A DNA stretch of 42,323 bases from SAR324 cluster bacterium (GCA_002995645.1 PUHO01000006.1:1-42323), one strand, 5' to 3'. Positions 8,609-17,082 are shown, numbered from the stretch's first letter. The notes: generated by a model from the letters alone, not told the origin. A program made the numbers and translations.

Positions 8609-9850
8609 ATGATTACGTGGCTACGACAAAATTTCTACATATTTTTAGCTTTAAATGCTATTGGTTTATTTTTATCTAACGATATGTTTTTACCTGCAAT
8701 TAACACTATTGCACATACGTTTCACACGCAACAAGCATACGTTTCTTTAGGGATTGGAGCATTTATATTTGGATCGCTTCTATTCCAGCTCTTCGCCGGC
8801 GCTATTGCCGACACATTAGGATATAAAAAGTCTTTGCTCTATAGTAATATATTTTTTATGTTCGCAACTATTAGCATCGCTTTTGCGCCTTCTTTGTTTT
8901 GGTTTCTTTTCTTTCGTGCTTTACAAGGTATTGGGACTTGCATGTTTCCCACTGCCGGCTTTGCTTCTATTAATGAATTTTATCATGATAAAAAAGCGGT
9001 TCTAGCTCTTGCTATCACTACCAGCATTGTTTACTTTTCGCCTATTGCCGGTCCTATTATTGGTGCTTTAATTCTTAAAGTATCTAATTGGCACGGGATT
9101 TTTATAGCCGATCTCTTTGCTTTAATGTTTGCTTCTGTTTTGCTTTATTTCTTTATGCCAGACGTGCAAAGAAGAGCTACTATACAAAAAACAGCGGCAG
9201 CAAATACCAATTTTCTACAGGTATTGCTTAACATGAGACTGTTACTAAAAAACAAACCGTTCATACAACAATGCGCGGCACTTGGTTTTTTTACTGCTAT
9301 ACTCTCTGTTTGGATTACCGCCTCGCCGCATATGTTAATGGGGAATCTAGGGCTTTCACCGGAAAGCTATTCTTTTTTACAAACCCCTGTATTAATTGCT
9401 TTTGTTATTGCCAATGCTTTTAGTCCTTTTTTAATAAGAAAAAAATCGCCACGTAAAGTATTGCAAACTATTATGTCTTTTTTACTTTTCTATGCGCTTG
9501 CTTTAATCATTATCTATACGTTTTTCCATTCATTTAACATCATTACTATAATCTGCACTTTATGTAGTTTGTTTTTCATACGTGGCTTAACTAACTCTAT
9601 ACAAATGCAAAATACCCTTTCTTTAGAACGTACGTACCAAGCTAGTTCAGCAGCATTATTACAATTTATTAACCGTATTTTCTCTTTAACCGGTAGTTTA
9701 TTCATTTCAGCTTTTTATGGCTTTTCTAATCAATTCTATATTATTGTATTAGCTTGCCTTGCTTTGAGCGGCGCGATTATGACTTTACAAGGTTTTAGAT
9801 CTAATAAACTAAACGTTTCTCCTGAAGAAGTAAACGAGTCTAAAATTTAA
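8609..9850 (+). CDS. MFS exporter, Bcr/CflA-like
   Basis: This is a major-facilitator membrane transporter of about 12 helices and 413 residues. The motif GAIADTLGYKK after helix 2 is the classic MFS motif A. FLSNDMFLPAI in helix 1 and RALQGIGTCMFPTAGFA in helix 4 resemble the Bcr/CflA drug-exporter subfamily. The real substrate cannot be read from sequence. It starts 19 bp after clpB with a weak AGG ribosome-binding site, suggesting co-transcription with a stress gene. Confidence 0.85.
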   Translation: MITWLRQNFYIFLALNAIGLFLSNDMFLPAINTIAHTFHTQQAYVSLGIGAFIFGSLLFQLFAGAIADTLGYKKSLLYSNIFFMFATISIAFAPSLFWFLFFRALQGIGTCMFPTAGFASINEFYHDKKAVLALAITTSIVYFSPIAGPIIGALILKVSNWHGIFIADLFALMFASVLLYFFMPDVQRRATIQKTAAANTNFLQVLLNMRLLLKNKPFIQQCAALGFFTAILSVWITASPHMLMGNLGLSPESYSFLQTPVLIAFVIANAFSPFLIRKKSPRKVLQTIMSFLLFYALALIIIYTFFHSFNIITIICTLCSLFFIRGLTNSIQMQNTLSLERTYQASSAALLQFINRIFSLTGSLFISAFYGFSNQFYIIVLACLALSGAIMTLQGFRSNKLNVSPEEVNESKI

Positions 9851-9876
9851 TTTTAATAAAAAAGCATACCCAACCT

Positions 9877-9948
9877 AAAGCAGACAAATTGTCCGTTATC
9901 TTGGACGAATTGTCCGACTTGCTTTATTCCTACCCTTGCATTTTGTCC
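9877..9948. promoter_or_regulatory. Phased palindromic sites upstream of hsp20 (candidate activator sites)
   Basis: Two near-palindromes, GACAAATTGTCC (9883-9894) and GGACGAATTGTCC (9903-9915), are followed by a third half-site TTGTCC at 9943-9948. The TTGTCC cores start at 9889, 9910 and 9943, so they are 21 and 33 bp apart, about two and three helical turns. They lie roughly 80-140 bp upstream of the start site expected from the -24/-12 promoter at 10004, where sigma-54 enhancer proteins usually bind. The first two sites could also pair into one long imperfect hairpin (9877-9925) and act as a terminator for the MFS gene. Confidence 0.5.
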
Positions 9949-10003
9949 AGTCCCTTTTCTTTAAAATCAAAATAAATACCTATATATCAATAGCTTAAAC
10001 AAG

Positions 10004-10019
10004 TGGCATTGTATTTGTA
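10004..10019 (+). promoter_or_regulatory. Candidate sigma-54 promoter of the hsp20 pair
   Basis: TGGCAT, five bases, then TTGTA matches the TGGCAC-N5-TTGCA consensus at nine of eleven fixed positions with correct spacing. The predicted start near 10030 leaves a leader of about 50 bases. RpoN is encoded in this window, so the sigma factor is present in the genome. Confidence 0.55.
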
Positions 10020-10080
10020 ATATATAGGGCAAAGACAAAATAACAATTATGTTATTACTTATTTATTAATGGAGAATATT

Positions 10081-10548
10081 ATGCACTTATTAAATCACCC
10101 TTTTGTTAAATTTATTAACTTTGAAAATCCGGAATATATAAGCGATTTTAAAAATCGTAAAAACTTTTTCAATCCTTTATTTGATTCTTTGTTTAATCCT
10201 TTATGTGACGCGGTAGACTTACACAATCGCTTTGCTAGCACAGAAGAAATTACAACAGAAGAAGATAAAGTACTAGTAAAAATTGCCATGCCGGGCATTA
10301 AAAAAGAAGATATTAACTTACACTTTGAAAAAGACGTGCTAACAATCAAAACAAAAGAAAAAGATTTATATAGCGAAGAGGAAACGGTTTTACACAGTGA
10401 GTTTGAAGTTAATGCGCTAGAAAAAAGCTATCAACTCGCTAATAACATTGATATAGAAAAAATAGATGCCAAACTAGACAACGGTATTTTAACCTTAACG
10501 CTACCTTTCAAAGAGGACTCAAAACCTAAAAAAATTGAAGTAGCCTAA
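10081..10548 (+). CDS. Small heat-shock protein Hsp20 (first copy)
   Basis: This is an alpha-crystallin-domain chaperone that holds unfolding proteins for refolding. The domain occupies roughly residues 55-150, with VLVKIAMPGIKKEDI at its start and the conserved LDNGILTLTLP block near the end. The N-terminal arm is short and Phe/Asn-rich. An in-frame ATG exists at 10069, but the GGAG at 10071-10074 lies inside that extension and 6 bases before the ATG at 10081. The second ATG is therefore the likely start, giving 155 residues. A second Hsp20 follows after 45 bp. Confidence 0.93.
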   Translation: MHLLNHPFVKFINFENPEYISDFKNRKNFFNPLFDSLFNPLCDAVDLHNRFASTEEITTEEDKVLVKIAMPGIKKEDINLHFEKDVLTIKTKEKDLYSEEETVLHSEFEVNALEKSYQLANNIDIEKIDAKLDNGILTLTLPFKEDSKPKKIEVA

Positions 10549-10593
10549 GCTCGTTTAGCAATCAAATCAAACTATTAATTAAAAGAGGAAAAT

Positions 10594-10911
10594 ATGAACG
10601 TACAACAAAATCAAAGAAAAATAACACCAAAAAGTAATACAACAGAAACTAAAACAAATTGGAACGTCTACGTTAATTTACCGGGCGTTGTAAAAGATAA
10701 TGTTTCAGTAGAATTGAATAATGATAAATTACTTATCCAAGCTAATACGGTCGAAGAAGATCAAACAAAAAACGTACAATATCAGCGAAGTTTCTCACTA
10801 CCGGGCACAGTAAATCCCGATAAAATTGAAGCTAATCTACAAGATGGCATTCTTAAAGTGGCTCTTACTAAAGATGAATCGTTAATGTATAGAGAAATTC
10901 CACTTAACTAA
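10594..10911 (+). CDS. Small heat-shock protein Hsp20 (second, short copy)
   Basis: This is a 105-residue alpha-crystallin protein, almost only the core domain. It shows WNVYVNLPGVVKDNVSVEL near the start and LQDGILKVALTKDE near the end. It lacks most of the N-terminal arm that normally drives oligomerisation and substrate binding, so it may work as a partner of the longer copy upstream. GAGGAAAAT places a ribosome-binding site before ATG 10594. It is very probably in one operon with the first hsp20. Confidence 0.92.
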   Translation: MNVQQNQRKITPKSNTTETKTNWNVYVNLPGVVKDNVSVELNNDKLLIQANTVEEDQTKNVQYQRSFSLPGTVNPDKIEANLQDGILKVALTKDESLMYREIPLN

Positions 10912-10927
10912 GCAAAGGGAAACTTAC

Positions 10928-10961
10928 TTAGCGTCTTAACTTGCTCCCGGTAAGGCGCTAA
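10928..10961. terminator. Hairpin between convergent hsp20 and TPR genes
   Basis: TTAGCGTCTTAAC (10928-10940) pairs with GTAAGGCGCTAA (10950-10961) with one G-U pair and one bulge. It lies between two convergent genes. There is no proper T-run, so activity as an intrinsic terminator is uncertain. Confidence 0.4.
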
Positions 10962-10968
10962 TAAGTGC

Positions 10969-12684
10969 TTATTCCTTCTGCTCCATAGGTTTAGACTTCT
11001 TTTGTTCCTCTTCCGGGTCTGCTATTATTTCTTTACTTTTTAAATAGCTTTGCCAACGATTATTCACTTCTTCCATCTCATCATTTCTGCCTGCTATTTT
11101 CAATAACTTTGCTAATAACAATATCTCATCTTTCGTTTCTTGGTATACTAAAGCTTTATATAAACTATTAATCGCATTATCATAATCTTTCACAGCATAA
11201 GCTTGCCTCGCTTCTTTTATATGATTTTGATATTTAAGCTCGGCTTGTTTTGTTTCTTCTTGTTTTTGTAATTTCTTTTTTTCAGTTGCAAATTGCTTTG
11301 CTATAGATATATAACCAATTTCTGTATTTAACGTTGCAATACGATCGGCTAATGCCAACGACGGAATAACGTTATAAGCTTCAATAAAAGCTTTTGACGC
11401 ATTTTCTTTGTGTCCGCTATTAATAAAACTCTCCCCTTCTTCTATAAAGAAATCGTAAATAATGCGTAGCTCTTTTGTGGCAATAGCAACGTACCTTCCA
11501 ATAGACAACATTTCTTTAAAATGTTCAATTGCCTGACTTCGTTTATCTTGTAACCACAAAATTTTTCCAACGTACATATAACTTAAAGGATAAGTATAAG
11601 GACGTTCTTTAATTAATAAATTAAAATAATACAACGACTTAGTATAATCTTGTTGTTCAAACAAAGTTTCGGCAACTTTAAAAATTTCTCCTTGCGTTTC
11701 TATGCCTTTAGAAGCGTCTAATAAAAAAGCCGCTCTTAAAAGTAAAGGATACGCCTTCTTTTCATTACCTTGCATTTTATACATTTGTCCCAGATTATAA
11801 TTAGCTAACCTATCCCTTTTATTAGCTAAATAATAAGCTTTGGCTATTTTTAAAGCTTTACCTTTCCAGCCGTAAAGCCAATAGCTTATTCCCTCAAGCA
11901 TACGCATATATTTATGAGCAAATCTTTGATCATGTAAAGTATAAAATAATTTCAAAGCCTCTTTTGACGCTTTAATTTGCAAGGCATATAAAGCTATATT
12001 AAACAGGTAATAAAAATAAAGATCTTGTTGATCAACCAGCGTTGTTTTAAACGTATCGGCTTTGGCTAATAAATAAGTAAAAAATCGATGGGGATACGCC
12101 TCTCCCAGTAATTCGGCATTACGACCGGCAACATGAACTGTATCATACGCCTCGTCCTCTTTAGCAACAAAATTAAGCTCCTTTTGCATTCTTGCATATA
12201 ACAAAGGAATAAACTTAGGCACCTTATAAGATAACGGATAAAGAAAATCTTCTTCTACAATATACTTATCATATAGTTTTTCTAGCGTGGCACCATATAC
12301 GGGAATACGACCTTCCACTGCGATTAAGTTATATTGTGCTATTTTACCACCGCCGGCACGTAGCGCTTTATGAAATAAATTTTTAGCTTGCCTATAATGT
12401 CCATTAGAAGCGGCAATCTCTCCTAAACGATTGGCAAGTTCCGGGGATTTCCTGCGAAACCTTAATACAACAAGACCGCTAACTAAGGCCAACATTTCAC
12501 CTTCCCGACCTTCTTGTAGTGAGACGTTCATTAAATGATCTAATTGCCTAGACATATATAGCTTATCGTTTTTCCACGCTCTATAAAAATATAAAGACGA
12601 TAAAAAATACAATCTTATTTGAGCAAAATGAAGTCCTTTCTCATATAACTTTAATGCAGCTTTACGGTTACTTCTAAATAACAT
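10969..12684 (-). CDS. TPR-repeat protein of unknown function
   Basis: This is a 571-residue, mostly helical protein with several tetratricopeptide-like units. Examples are YNLGQMYKMQGNEKKAYPLL near residues 290-310, YVGKILWLQDKRSQAIEHF near 375-395, and a unit near 490. TPR arrays bind other proteins, so a scaffold role is plausible, but I cannot name a partner. There is no signal peptide or membrane segment. The C-terminus ends in a charged, Lys/Glu-rich tail. ATG 12684 has no strong ribosome-binding site. Its upstream neighbour on the same strand is groEL, 594 bp away across a repeat array. Confidence 0.8.
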   Translation of the reverse strand: MLFRSNRKAALKLYEKGLHFAQIRLYFLSSLYFYRAWKNDKLYMSRQLDHLMNVSLQEGREGEMLALVSGLVVLRFRRKSPELANRLGEIAASNGHYRQAKNLFHKALRAGGGKIAQYNLIAVEGRIPVYGATLEKLYDKYIVEEDFLYPLSYKVPKFIPLLYARMQKELNFVAKEDEAYDTVHVAGRNAELLGEAYPHRFFTYLLAKADTFKTTLVDQQDLYFYYLFNIALYALQIKASKEALKLFYTLHDQRFAHKYMRMLEGISYWLYGWKGKALKIAKAYYLANKRDRLANYNLGQMYKMQGNEKKAYPLLLRAAFLLDASKGIETQGEIFKVAETLFEQQDYTKSLYYFNLLIKERPYTYPLSYMYVGKILWLQDKRSQAIEHFKEMLSIGRYVAIATKELRIIYDFFIEEGESFINSGHKENASKAFIEAYNVIPSLALADRIATLNTEIGYISIAKQFATEKKKLQKQEETKQAELKYQNHIKEARQAYAVKDYDNAINSLYKALVYQETKDEILLLAKLLKIAGRNDEMEEVNNRWQSYLKSKEIIADPEEEQKKSKPMEQKE

Positions 12685-12775
12685 AAAAATCTATAAATAT
12701 TTAATTACTTATCTTGATATAATTGTTTAATTTTAACAAAACCAGGTTGTTTTGTAAAATAAGGTATTAAATATA

Positions 12776-13193
12776 ATTTGCGATTTTGAAAAGACGTAGA
12801 ATAGACGTATTTTTACATCATGACAGGTATAGCATCTATAGCACCAGTTGCGAATAATACCGCCGCTGCATTCTCTTTACTTGGGATTGCTACTAGATTT
12901 ATTTTTACATCATGACAGGTATAGCATCTATAGCCTCGGTTGCAAATAATATCGCCGTCGCATTGTCTTTACTTGGGATTGCTACTAGATTTATTTTTAC
13001 ATCATGACAGGTATAGCATCTATAACACCGGCTGCGGAAGCTGCCGCCGCGTCGTCTTTACTTGGGATTGCTACTAGATTTATTTTTACATCATGACAGG
13101 TATAGCATCTATAGTACCGGTTGCGAATAATACCGCCGTCGCATTGTCTTTACTTGGGATTGCTACAATAACCGCTTCTGTTGTTCGCAGTAA
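12776..13193 (-). repeat. Array A: four degenerate copies of the groEL 3' end
   Basis: Four tandem units start (as TTTTTACATCATGACAGG on the plus strand) at 12810, 12902, 12994 and 13083, so periods are 92, 92 and 89 bp. Read on the minus strand, each ends in MM and a TAA stop and retains IPSK(D/E) followed by an Ala-rich stretch. The third unit keeps SKDDAAAASAAG exactly as in groEL. The GGM tail of GroEL is replaced by IDAIPVMM in all four. The unit nearest groEL extends further into groEL-like sequence (TTEAVIVAIPSKD). The leftmost unit is flanked by a copy of the groEL 3'-UTR (AATAGACGTATTTTTACATC) reaching back to the terminator half. No start codon or ribosome-binding site precedes these frames, so I read them as gene-tail fragments, not genes. 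Confidence 0.93.
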
Positions 13194-13214
13194 CGTTATT
13201 TAATTGTAACAAAA

Positions 13215-13250
13215 TAAAAAAAGCCGCAAATTATATTATAATCTGCGACT
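13215..13250 (-). terminator. Rho-independent terminator of groESL
   Basis: On the minus strand, AGTCGCA (13250-13244) pairs with TGCGGCT (13228-13222) across an A+T-rich, partly paired interior, and a run of seven T follows. It lies about 30 bp after the groEL stop, before the repeat array. Confidence 0.85.
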
Positions 13251-13278
13251 TTAAAAAGACTTAGAATAGACGTATTTT

Positions 13279-14937
13279 TTACATCATGCCAGGCATACCA
13301 CCCATTCCGCCCATGCCACCCATAGCACCGGCTGCGGAAGCTGCTGCCGCATCGTCTTTACTTGGGATTTCTACAATAGCCGCTTCTGTTGTTAGAAGTA
13401 AGCCGGAAATAGACGAAGCATTTTGCAAGGCTGTTCTTGTTACTTTCGTTGGATCAATAATACCGCTTTGTACCATATCAACGAATTCTTCTTTTCTTGC
13501 GTCAAAACCTTCATTTTGAGGACGTTGCATTATATCGTTCAAAATAACCGCTGCTTCTAAGCCGGCATTAGTTACGATTTGGCGTAAAGGTTCTTCTAAA
13601 GAACGAAGAATAATTTCACCACCAATGCGAATGTCGCCTTTTAGTTGTTCAACTTTAGCTTGTACTGCTTTCTTTAAGCGAAGTAAAGCAACACCACCAC
13701 CGGGAACAATGCCTTCTTCAACGGCAGCTCTTGTTGCATGTAACGCATCTTCAACACGTGCTTTTTTCTCTTTCATTTCAATTTCAGTAGCAGCACCAAC
13801 ATTAATAATCGCAACACCGCCAACTAGTTTAGCTAAACGTTCTTGCAATTTTTCTTTGTCGTATTCTGACGAAGATTCTTCTACTTGAGCGCGAATTTGG
13901 TTAACACGTTTTTGAATTTCGTCTTGCGTGCCTTTACCGTCAACAATAATACAATCATCTTTTGTGATCGTTACTGTTTTAGCACTACCTAGTTGCGCAA
14001 TAGTCAAGTCTTCTACTTTCATGCCTCTGTCTTCAGAAACAACTTCGCCACCTGTTAAAATAGCAATATCTTCTAGCATAGCTTTACGTCTATCACCAAA
14101 ACCAGGCGCTTTAACAGCACAACATTGTAACGTGCCGCGTAGTCGGTTTACAACTAACGTTGCTAAAGCTTCGCCGTCAACGTCTTCAGCGATAATTAAG
14201 AAAGGGCGTCCTTCTTTTGCGATTTGTTCTAAAACAGGCAATACGTCTTTCATTGCACTGATTTTCTTTTCACATAAGATAATATACGGATCTTTCAAAA
14301 CTGTTTCCATACGATCCGAATCAGTTACAAAATAAGGAGAAAGATAGCCTCTATCAAATTGCATACCTTCTACAACTTCTAGTTCTGTAGCAAGCCCTTT
14401 AGCTTCTTCAACAGTAATAACGCCGTCTTTACCTACTTTATCCATAGCTTCCGCTATGATAGATCCAATAGTTACGTCATGATTAGCCGAAATAGTTCCC
14501 ACTTGCGCTATTTCTTTATTATCAGCAACTGCCCTAGAAAGCTTAGCTAATTCAGCAATAGCCACTTCTACCACTTCATTAATACCTTGTTTTAATTCCA
14601 TTGGATTTGCGCCTGCCGCTACGTTTTTAACGCCTTCGCGAAAAATTGCTTGTGCAAGCACTGTTGCCGTTGTTGTGCCGTCACCTGCTGTATCAGAAGT
14701 TTTACTAGCCACTTCGCGTACCATTTGTGCACCCATATTTTGAACTTTATCTTCTAGTTCAATTTCTTTTGCGACGCTCACGCCGTCTTTTGTTATAATG
14801 GGGGCTCCAAATGATTTTTCTATAACAACGTTACGACCTTTTGGTCCTAACGTTACTTTTACTGCATTTGCTAGTTGGTTTACCCCTTGTAACAACTCGC
14901 TTCTTGTTTCTTCATTATATGTAATTGCTTTTGCCAT
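13279..14937 (-). CDS. groEL: Chaperonin GroEL (Hsp60)
   Basis: GroEL forms the 14-mer cage that folds proteins with GroES and ATP. The 552-residue sequence is full length and typical: VTLGPKGRNVVIEK near 27-40, the ATP-site DGTTTATVLA near 86-96, and the flexible C-terminal tail GGMGGMGGMPGMM. The start at 14937 has GGAG upstream. It follows groES by 48 bp in the standard groESL operon and ends at a good terminator. Degenerate copies of its last ~30-45 codons lie downstream as array A. The real gene shows no damage. Confidence 0.98.
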   Translation of the reverse strand: MAKAITYNEETRSELLQGVNQLANAVKVTLGPKGRNVVIEKSFGAPIITKDGVSVAKEIELEDKVQNMGAQMVREVASKTSDTAGDGTTTATVLAQAIFREGVKNVAAGANPMELKQGINEVVEVAIAELAKLSRAVADNKEIAQVGTISANHDVTIGSIIAEAMDKVGKDGVITVEEAKGLATELEVVEGMQFDRGYLSPYFVTDSDRMETVLKDPYIILCEKKISAMKDVLPVLEQIAKEGRPFLIIAEDVDGEALATLVVNRLRGTLQCCAVKAPGFGDRRKAMLEDIAILTGGEVVSEDRGMKVEDLTIAQLGSAKTVTITKDDCIIVDGKGTQDEIQKRVNQIRAQVEESSSEYDKEKLQERLAKLVGGVAIINVGAATEIEMKEKKARVEDALHATRAAVEEGIVPGGGVALLRLKKAVQAKVEQLKGDIRIGGEIILRSLEEPLRQIVTNAGLEAAVILNDIMQRPQNEGFDARKEEFVDMVQSGIIDPTKVTRTALQNASSISGLLLTTEAAIVEIPSKDDAAAASAAGAMGGMGGMGGMPGMM

Positions 14938-14985
14938 GTTTGATTCTCCATTATACTAAGCAATGTTTAAAAATTTTCTGCATTA

Positions 14986-15273
14986 TTAAAGTATAATTGC
15001 TAAAATTTCTTGTTCTTTGATTAAAATATATTCTTGCCCTTCAAGCGTAATTTCTGTTCCGGCATATTTACCAAACAATACTTTATCACCTTTTTTTACT
15101 TCTAAAGGGATAGTAGCTTCACCTGCTTTTTTAATACCGGTGCCAACGGCAATTACTTCGCCTTCTTGTGGCTTTTCTTTAGCCGAATCAGGAATAATTA
15201 TCCCTGAAGACGTTGTTTTTTCTGCCTCTCTCCTGCGAACAATGACTTGATCGTGCAAAGGTTGTAGATTCAT
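14986..15273 (-). CDS. groES: Co-chaperonin GroES (Hsp10)
   Basis: GroES is the heptameric lid of the GroEL chamber. The 95-residue protein shows LQPLHDQVIVRRREAEKTT at its start, the mobile-loop region SSGIIIPDSAKEKPQEG, and KYAGTEITLEGQEYILI at the end. AAGGAG lies 6 bases before ATG 15273. The 116-bp gap to recA upstream contains an inverted repeat but not the CIRCE operator usual for groESL in many phyla. Confidence 0.98.
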   Translation of the reverse strand: MNLQPLHDQVIVRRREAEKTTSSGIIIPDSAKEKPQEGEVIAVGTGIKKAGEATIPLEVKKGDKVLFGKYAGTEITLEGQEYILIKEQEILAIIL

Positions 15274-15333
15274 TTTAATCTCCTTTTTTTATTATATAAA
15301 TTAAATTATTATTCAAAGTTTTATTATATAAAC

Positions 15334-15362
15334 TGTGATTGATTATAATAACACTTATCACA
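15334..15362. promoter_or_regulatory. Inverted repeat upstream of groES (candidate operator)
   Basis: TGTGAT (15334-15339) and ATCACA (15357-15362) flank 17 bases, about 61-89 bp before the groES start. On the minus strand a TATAAT-like box lies inside the interval. This is a possible operator and promoter for groESL. It is not CIRCE (TTAGCACTC-N9-GAGTGCTAA), which I looked for and did not find. Confidence 0.35.
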
Positions 15363-15389
15363 ATTTAAGTCTATCTTTCAAGCGTTTTT

Positions 15390-16496
15390 TTATTTTTTCG
15401 GCTCTGTAATTGCCTCACTTTCTAAAGCCCCGGGCAACTCGTTTTCAGCTTCGTCTTCTTGCTTTGAATCTTGTGGGATTTCAATTGGAAGCGGTTCTTT
15501 TTCTTCTGGCAAATTAAAATGCGATCGCACTTTTGTATTTAATTCAAAATAGCTTTCTTGATTTTCTATAAAGTATTTTTTAGCATTTTCCCTGCCTTGT
15601 CCAATACGTATTTCTCCATAAGAGTACCAACTACCGCTTTTCTTAATAATATTAGCTTCTACGGCAAGATCAAATAAAGAGCCAAATCGTGAAATACCAA
15701 ATCCAAATAAAATATCAAATTCAATAGTCTTAAACGGTGGTGCTAATTTATTTTTTCGAATCCTTACTCTAGTACGCGTTCCTTGTACTTGATCGCCTTG
15801 TTTAATATCCGATACTTTACGAATATCAATACGAATAGACGAATAAAATTTTAACGCATTACCACCTGTCGTTGTTTCCGGGCTACCATATAACACGCCA
15901 ATTTTCATACGTAATTGATTAATAAAAATAATCATACATTTTGAACGTGATAAAGTTCCGGTTAACTTACGAAGCGCTTGCGACATTAAACGAGCTTGTA
16001 AACCAACGTGCGTATCTCCCATTTCCCCGTTAATTTCAGTACGAGGAACTAAGGCGGCAACAGAATCGATAACAATAATATCAACGCCGCCACTACGAGC
16101 TAAAATATCTGTGATTTCTAAAGCCTGTTCTCCATAATCCGGTTGTGAAAGTAAAAGGTCGTCTACTTGCACACCTAGTTTCTTTGCATAAACTGTGTCA
16201 AGAGCATGTTCTGCATCAATAAAAGCAGCAACGCCGCCTTGTTGTTGCACTTGTGCCAAAACTTGCAAAGAAAGTGTTGTTTTTCCTGATGATTCCGGAC
16301 CGTATATTTCTATAATCCGACCATATGGCAAACCGCCGCAACCTAACGCCACGTCTAGCCCGGCAATACCTGTTGAAACTACGGGAATTGTATTGATCGC
16401 ATCTGCGTCCATCCGCATAATAGCGCCTTTTCCAAATTGCCTATCAATTTGCGACATGGCGCTTTCTACTGCTTTTCCTTTTTCTCCGTCCCACAT
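15390..16496 (-). CDS. recA: Recombinase RecA
   Basis: RecA forms the nucleoprotein filament for homologous recombination and activates LexA cleavage where that system exists. The 368 residues carry Walker A GPESSGKTT at 66-74, the FIDAEHALD block near 92-100, Walker B IIVIDSVAALVP near 140, the L2-region GSPETTTGGNALKFY, and an acidic C-terminal tail. GGAG lies about 10 bases before ATG 16496. A small secreted-protein gene ends 28 bp upstream on the same strand, so recA may be transcribed from beyond it. I found no recognisable LexA box in that short gap. Confidence 0.98.
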   Translation of the reverse strand: MWDGEKGKAVESAMSQIDRQFGKGAIMRMDADAINTIPVVSTGIAGLDVALGCGGLPYGRIIEIYGPESSGKTTLSLQVLAQVQQQGGVAAFIDAEHALDTVYAKKLGVQVDDLLLSQPDYGEQALEITDILARSGGVDIIVIDSVAALVPRTEINGEMGDTHVGLQARLMSQALRKLTGTLSRSKCMIIFINQLRMKIGVLYGSPETTTGGNALKFYSSIRIDIRKVSDIKQGDQVQGTRTRVRIRKNKLAPPFKTIEFDILFGFGISRFGSLFDLAVEANIIKKSGSWYSYGEIRIGQGRENAKKYFIENQESYFELNTKVRSHFNLPEEKEPLPIEIPQDSKQEDEAENELPGALESEAITEPKK

Positions 16497-16524
16497 AATT
16501 ATCTGTTCTCCATAATAATATTTC

Positions 16525-16938
16525 TTAATATTTACGACATTGCTTATTTAATGTAACAAGAACTTGCAACGCACGTTGTTGGCTTACCTTTGTTGTAAAT
16601 CCAATAGCATTATCTCTTTCCTTGCCTGTTTGTACATAATAAACACATTTTTTACTATATAAGCAAGTCATTTCAACAAACCATAAATTTTGAACTACTA
16701 ACGACTTAGACGTTTGTAATACTACTTCTCCTATGGGCGTAATGGAATATATTTTCCCTTTTTTATAATCTTTTATTTTACAATTTTCTACAACGTATTT
16801 TTGTGTTTTTTCTTGTGTCTTTTCAAAGGTATTCTGGTTAATAATTTGATTTATCCCGAAACCTTGCGCATAGGCTGAAACTACATAATTCAACATGATA
16901 CTAGCTAAAAAAATAATTTGTATTACTATTTTAAACAA
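16525..16938 (-). CDS. Small secreted protein of unknown function
   Basis: I do not recognise this family. The frame is open from TTG 16974, but the best start is the TTG at 16938, because AAGGAG lies 8 bases before it. This gives a clean signal peptide (MFKIVIQIIFLASIMLNYVV, then SAYA before Gln) with cleavage around residue 24. The mature part is about 113 residues, Lys/Gln-rich, with four cysteines (NCKIKD, TCLYSKKC, KQCRKY), which could form disulfides in the periplasm. It sits 28 bp upstream of recA, probably in one transcript, with no obvious functional link. Confidence 0.65.
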   Translation of the reverse strand: MFKIVIQIIFLASIMLNYVVSAYAQGFGINQIINQNTFEKTQEKTQKYVVENCKIKDYKKGKIYSITPIGEVVLQTSKSLVVQNLWFVEMTCLYSKKCVYYVQTGKERDNAIGFTTKVSQQRALQVLVTLNKQCRKY

Positions 16939-17054
16939 AATTTTCACTCCTTCTTTTTGCCACTTTTCCCCCAATTTATCACCGTATAAAAACAGGTATG
17001 AATCTAACTTAATTAATCTTTTTTTATTTTTTTATTGCTTTTTCTGTCATTTTT

Positions 17055-17082
17055 TTGTATAAAAGAATTATAAAAGTATACT
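17055..17082 (+). promoter_or_regulatory. Candidate promoter of the RRM gene
   Basis: TTGTAT, a 16-bp spacer and TATACT lie about 25 bp before the RRM start codon. The leader is short and contains a GGAGG ribosome-binding site. Confidence 0.5.

Noticed and set aside
12810..13193. CRISPR-like array because of ~90-bp spacing
   Set aside because: Whole units are similar, there are no unique spacers, and the units match the adjacent groEL 3' end.
16497..16524. LexA/SOS box at recA
   Set aside because: The 28-bp gap contains no recognisable inverted repeat of a known LexA type.
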